64,000 bases of DNA from Ilyomonas sp965247435 (GTDB lineage: Bacteria; Bacteroidota; Bacteroidia; Chitinophagales; Chitinophagaceae). Below are positions 62,840 through 64,000 of this stretch, piece by piece (the first letter of the stretch is position 1; every line of letters begins with the position of its first letter). The translations under genes and the position numbers were made by a program. The stretch spans positions 620,001 through 684,000 of the forward strand of contig OZ252019.1 of assembly GCA_965247435.1 (NCBI GenBank), given 5' to 3'. The notes below the pieces were generated by a model that saw only the letters and a program-made list of their open reading frames with translations, searched no databases and was not told where the DNA came from.

Positions 62840-63336
62840 GTAACGATTTGCTGTTTGATTTTACCGTTGACAAAGCAACAAAAACGGTATTTATAACCAG
62901 AGAGTTTGCTGCCGAACTTCCGCTGGTATGGGATGCTTTTACTACACCTGAAATACTGGACCAGTGGGTGGCGCCAAAACCCTGGCTCTCCAAAACAAAA
63001 TACATGAATTTTGAAGTTGGCGGGCGGCGATTTTATGCTATGGTTAGCCCCGAAGGACAAGAGCGTTGGTCAGTTCAGGAATATACGTCCATTACGCCCA
63101 AAACGGCTTTTAAAATGTATAATGCTTTTGCCGACAAAGATGAAAATCCTGAATTGCCGGGTTCTGAATGGGAGTATAATTTCAGCGAACAGGCCGGCAT
63201 TACAAAAGTGAGTATCATTATTAAAAATGAATCGCTTGCCCGTATGGAGAAAATGATTGAAATGGGCTTTGTCGAAGGCTTTAAAATGACTATTAATAAC
63301 TTGGAAAAATTACTAACCACTTTATCGAAAAAATGA
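62836..63336 (+). CDS. SRPBCC/AHSA1-domain protein
   Basis: 166 residues. AHSA1-like START fold: KTVFITREFAAELPLVWDAFTTPEILDQWVAPKPW, then GGRRFYAMVSPEGQERWSVQEYTSITPKTAFKMY. Such proteins bind hydrophobic ligands and are typically paired with ArsR regulators, as here (overlapping genes). Confidence 0.88.
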   Translation: MSNDLLFDFTVDKATKTVFITREFAAELPLVWDAFTTPEILDQWVAPKPWLSKTKYMNFEVGGRRFYAMVSPEGQERWSVQEYTSITPKTAFKMYNAFADKDENPELPGSEWEYNFSEQAGITKVSIIIKNESLARMEKMIEMGFVEGFKMTINNLEKLLTTLSKK

Positions 63337-63409
63337 TCCCGATAGCTATTGGGACGCCTGTCGAAATTTTAAGAAAGTAAACAATGTAACTATCTAAAAA
63401 ATAAAATTT

Positions 63410-63853
63410 ATGGCACTTATCAATCCTTACATTCACTTCAATGGAAATGCCGAAGAAGCATTTACATTTTACAAAGCAGTATTTGGCGGCGCGTTCGCAA
63501 GGATTGCCCGTTACAAAGATATAGCCAGGCCTGATTTTCCGGTTGCGGAGAATGATGCAAACAGAATCATGCACATTGCTTTGCCAATTGGTAAAAGTAA
63601 TGTGTTGATGGGTAGTGATATTTTAGAAATTATGGGGCAAGTAACGGAGGCCGACAACAGAAATACTATATCAATCAGTGCAGAAAGCCGTGAAGAAGCG
63701 GACCAGTTATTCAGCGGACTTTCAGCAGGTGGTAATGTTGAAATGCCGATTGCCGACGGTCCATTGGGTTCGTATTTTGGAATGGTTGCCGACAAATTTG
63801 GTGTGCAGTGGATGGTGGACTTTACCCAGGATACAACGGGCAATAGCAACTGA
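63410..63853 (+). CDS. VOC-family (PhnB/glyoxalase-like) protein
   Basis: 147 residues. One VOC/PhnB module: INPYIHFNGNAEEAFTFYKAVFGGAF, IMHIALPIGKSNVLMGSD and GNVEMPIADGPLGSYFGMVADKFGVQWMVDF. Likely a dioxygenase-like or antibiotic-binding protein. Third gene of the ArsR-AHSA1-VOC operon, gap 73 bases. Confidence 0.88.
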   Translation: MALINPYIHFNGNAEEAFTFYKAVFGGAFARIARYKDIARPDFPVAENDANRIMHIALPIGKSNVLMGSDILEIMGQVTEADNRNTISISAESREEADQLFSGLSAGGNVEMPIADGPLGSYFGMVADKFGVQWMVDFTQDTTGNSN

Positions 63854-63864
63854 CAAAAAGCAAC

Positions 63865-64000
63865 GAACCGCTAACATTGGGTTTGCTGCAATGCTTGTAA
63901 ACCAATAAATCCTTATCTTTTTGTTCGCTATCAATAGTAGCAGCCCGGCCCTGGACTGCTACTATTGAGCTATGGTTTGTAACTCGAAAAAACGCTGCTT
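63865..64000 (+). repeat. attC-like spacer at window end (hairpin 63931-63968)
   Basis: Starts GAACCGCTAACATTGGGTTTG. It contains a perfect 13-bp hairpin: TCAATAGTAGCAG (63931-63943), 12-base loop, CTGCTACTATTGA (63956-63968). Likely continues past the window. Confidence 0.55.

Noticed and set aside
39669..64000. tRNA-linked genomic island with defined attL/attR
   Set aside because: No second copy of the tRNA 3' end and no integrase was seen in the window, so the boundaries cannot be set.
1..64000. CRISPR array or phage module
   Set aside because: No evenly spaced identical repeats with unique spacers, no cas genes and no capsid, tail or terminase genes were found.

Overview
This window looks like a Bacteroidetes chromosome, most likely the Chitinophagaceae. 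The support is SusC/SusD pairs, TAnnTTTG-type -7 promoter elements, Cys-anchored lipoproteins, a Bacteroidetes-type ECF sigma factor and two-lipoyl-domain PDH E2. That placement is inferred from gene content; nothing in the window names a species. There are no rRNA genes, no CRISPR array and no phage structural genes. One tRNA gene, tRNA-Arg(CCT), lies near 39.7 kb.

Bases 1 to about 21 kb hold a carbohydrate-utilisation locus. On the minus strand are a COG0523 GTPase fragment, an FKBP-type isomerase, a Tat-exported GH116 glycosidase, L-fucose isomerase, a lipoprotein, a LacI-type regulator and a second GH116 with an inserted jelly-roll-like domain. On the plus strand are a large FG-GAP/ASPIC lipoprotein, a SusC/SusD pair, a terminator and a short-chain dehydrogenase. 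Matching LacI-type palindromes sit on the promoters of the lipoprotein gene and of the divergent GH116 / FG-GAP-SusCD pair. They suggest a locally autonomous, LacI-controlled regulon.

From 21 to 39.7 kb the content is mostly housekeeping and sugar metabolism: a thioredoxin-like protein, an unannotated 38-residue membrane microprotein, MalQ, a PKD lipoprotein, PDH E2 with a strong terminator, an orphan ABC ATPase, YidC, UbiX, an ECF sigma factor with an anti-sigma-like protein that has no membrane part, a xylose cluster (xylB-xylA-MFS, divergent AraC), a TPR membrane protein and a VOC protein.

Beyond the tRNA-Arg gene the character changes. From about 40 to 64 kb the window carries short accessory genes, singly or in two- to three-gene operons: VOC proteins, WYL, AraC, Crp and ArsR regulators, cupin, aldo/keto reductase, epimerase, RBBP9-like hydrolase, YdeI, DUF1761, MBL hydrolase, GNAT, SnoaL, DoxX-like and AHSA1. 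Many are separated by related spacers of 50-240 bp that follow the 3' end of the gene, point the same way as the gene, and have inverted-repeat ends built on AAC...GTT. This resembles an integron gene-cassette array with attC-like sites, but no integrase is visible. Within it lie a low-GC IS1595-type transposase module with overlapping microgenes, a pseudoknot-capable intergenic element and a frameshifted GH47 mannosidase. The cassette-like array is the most interesting feature of the window.
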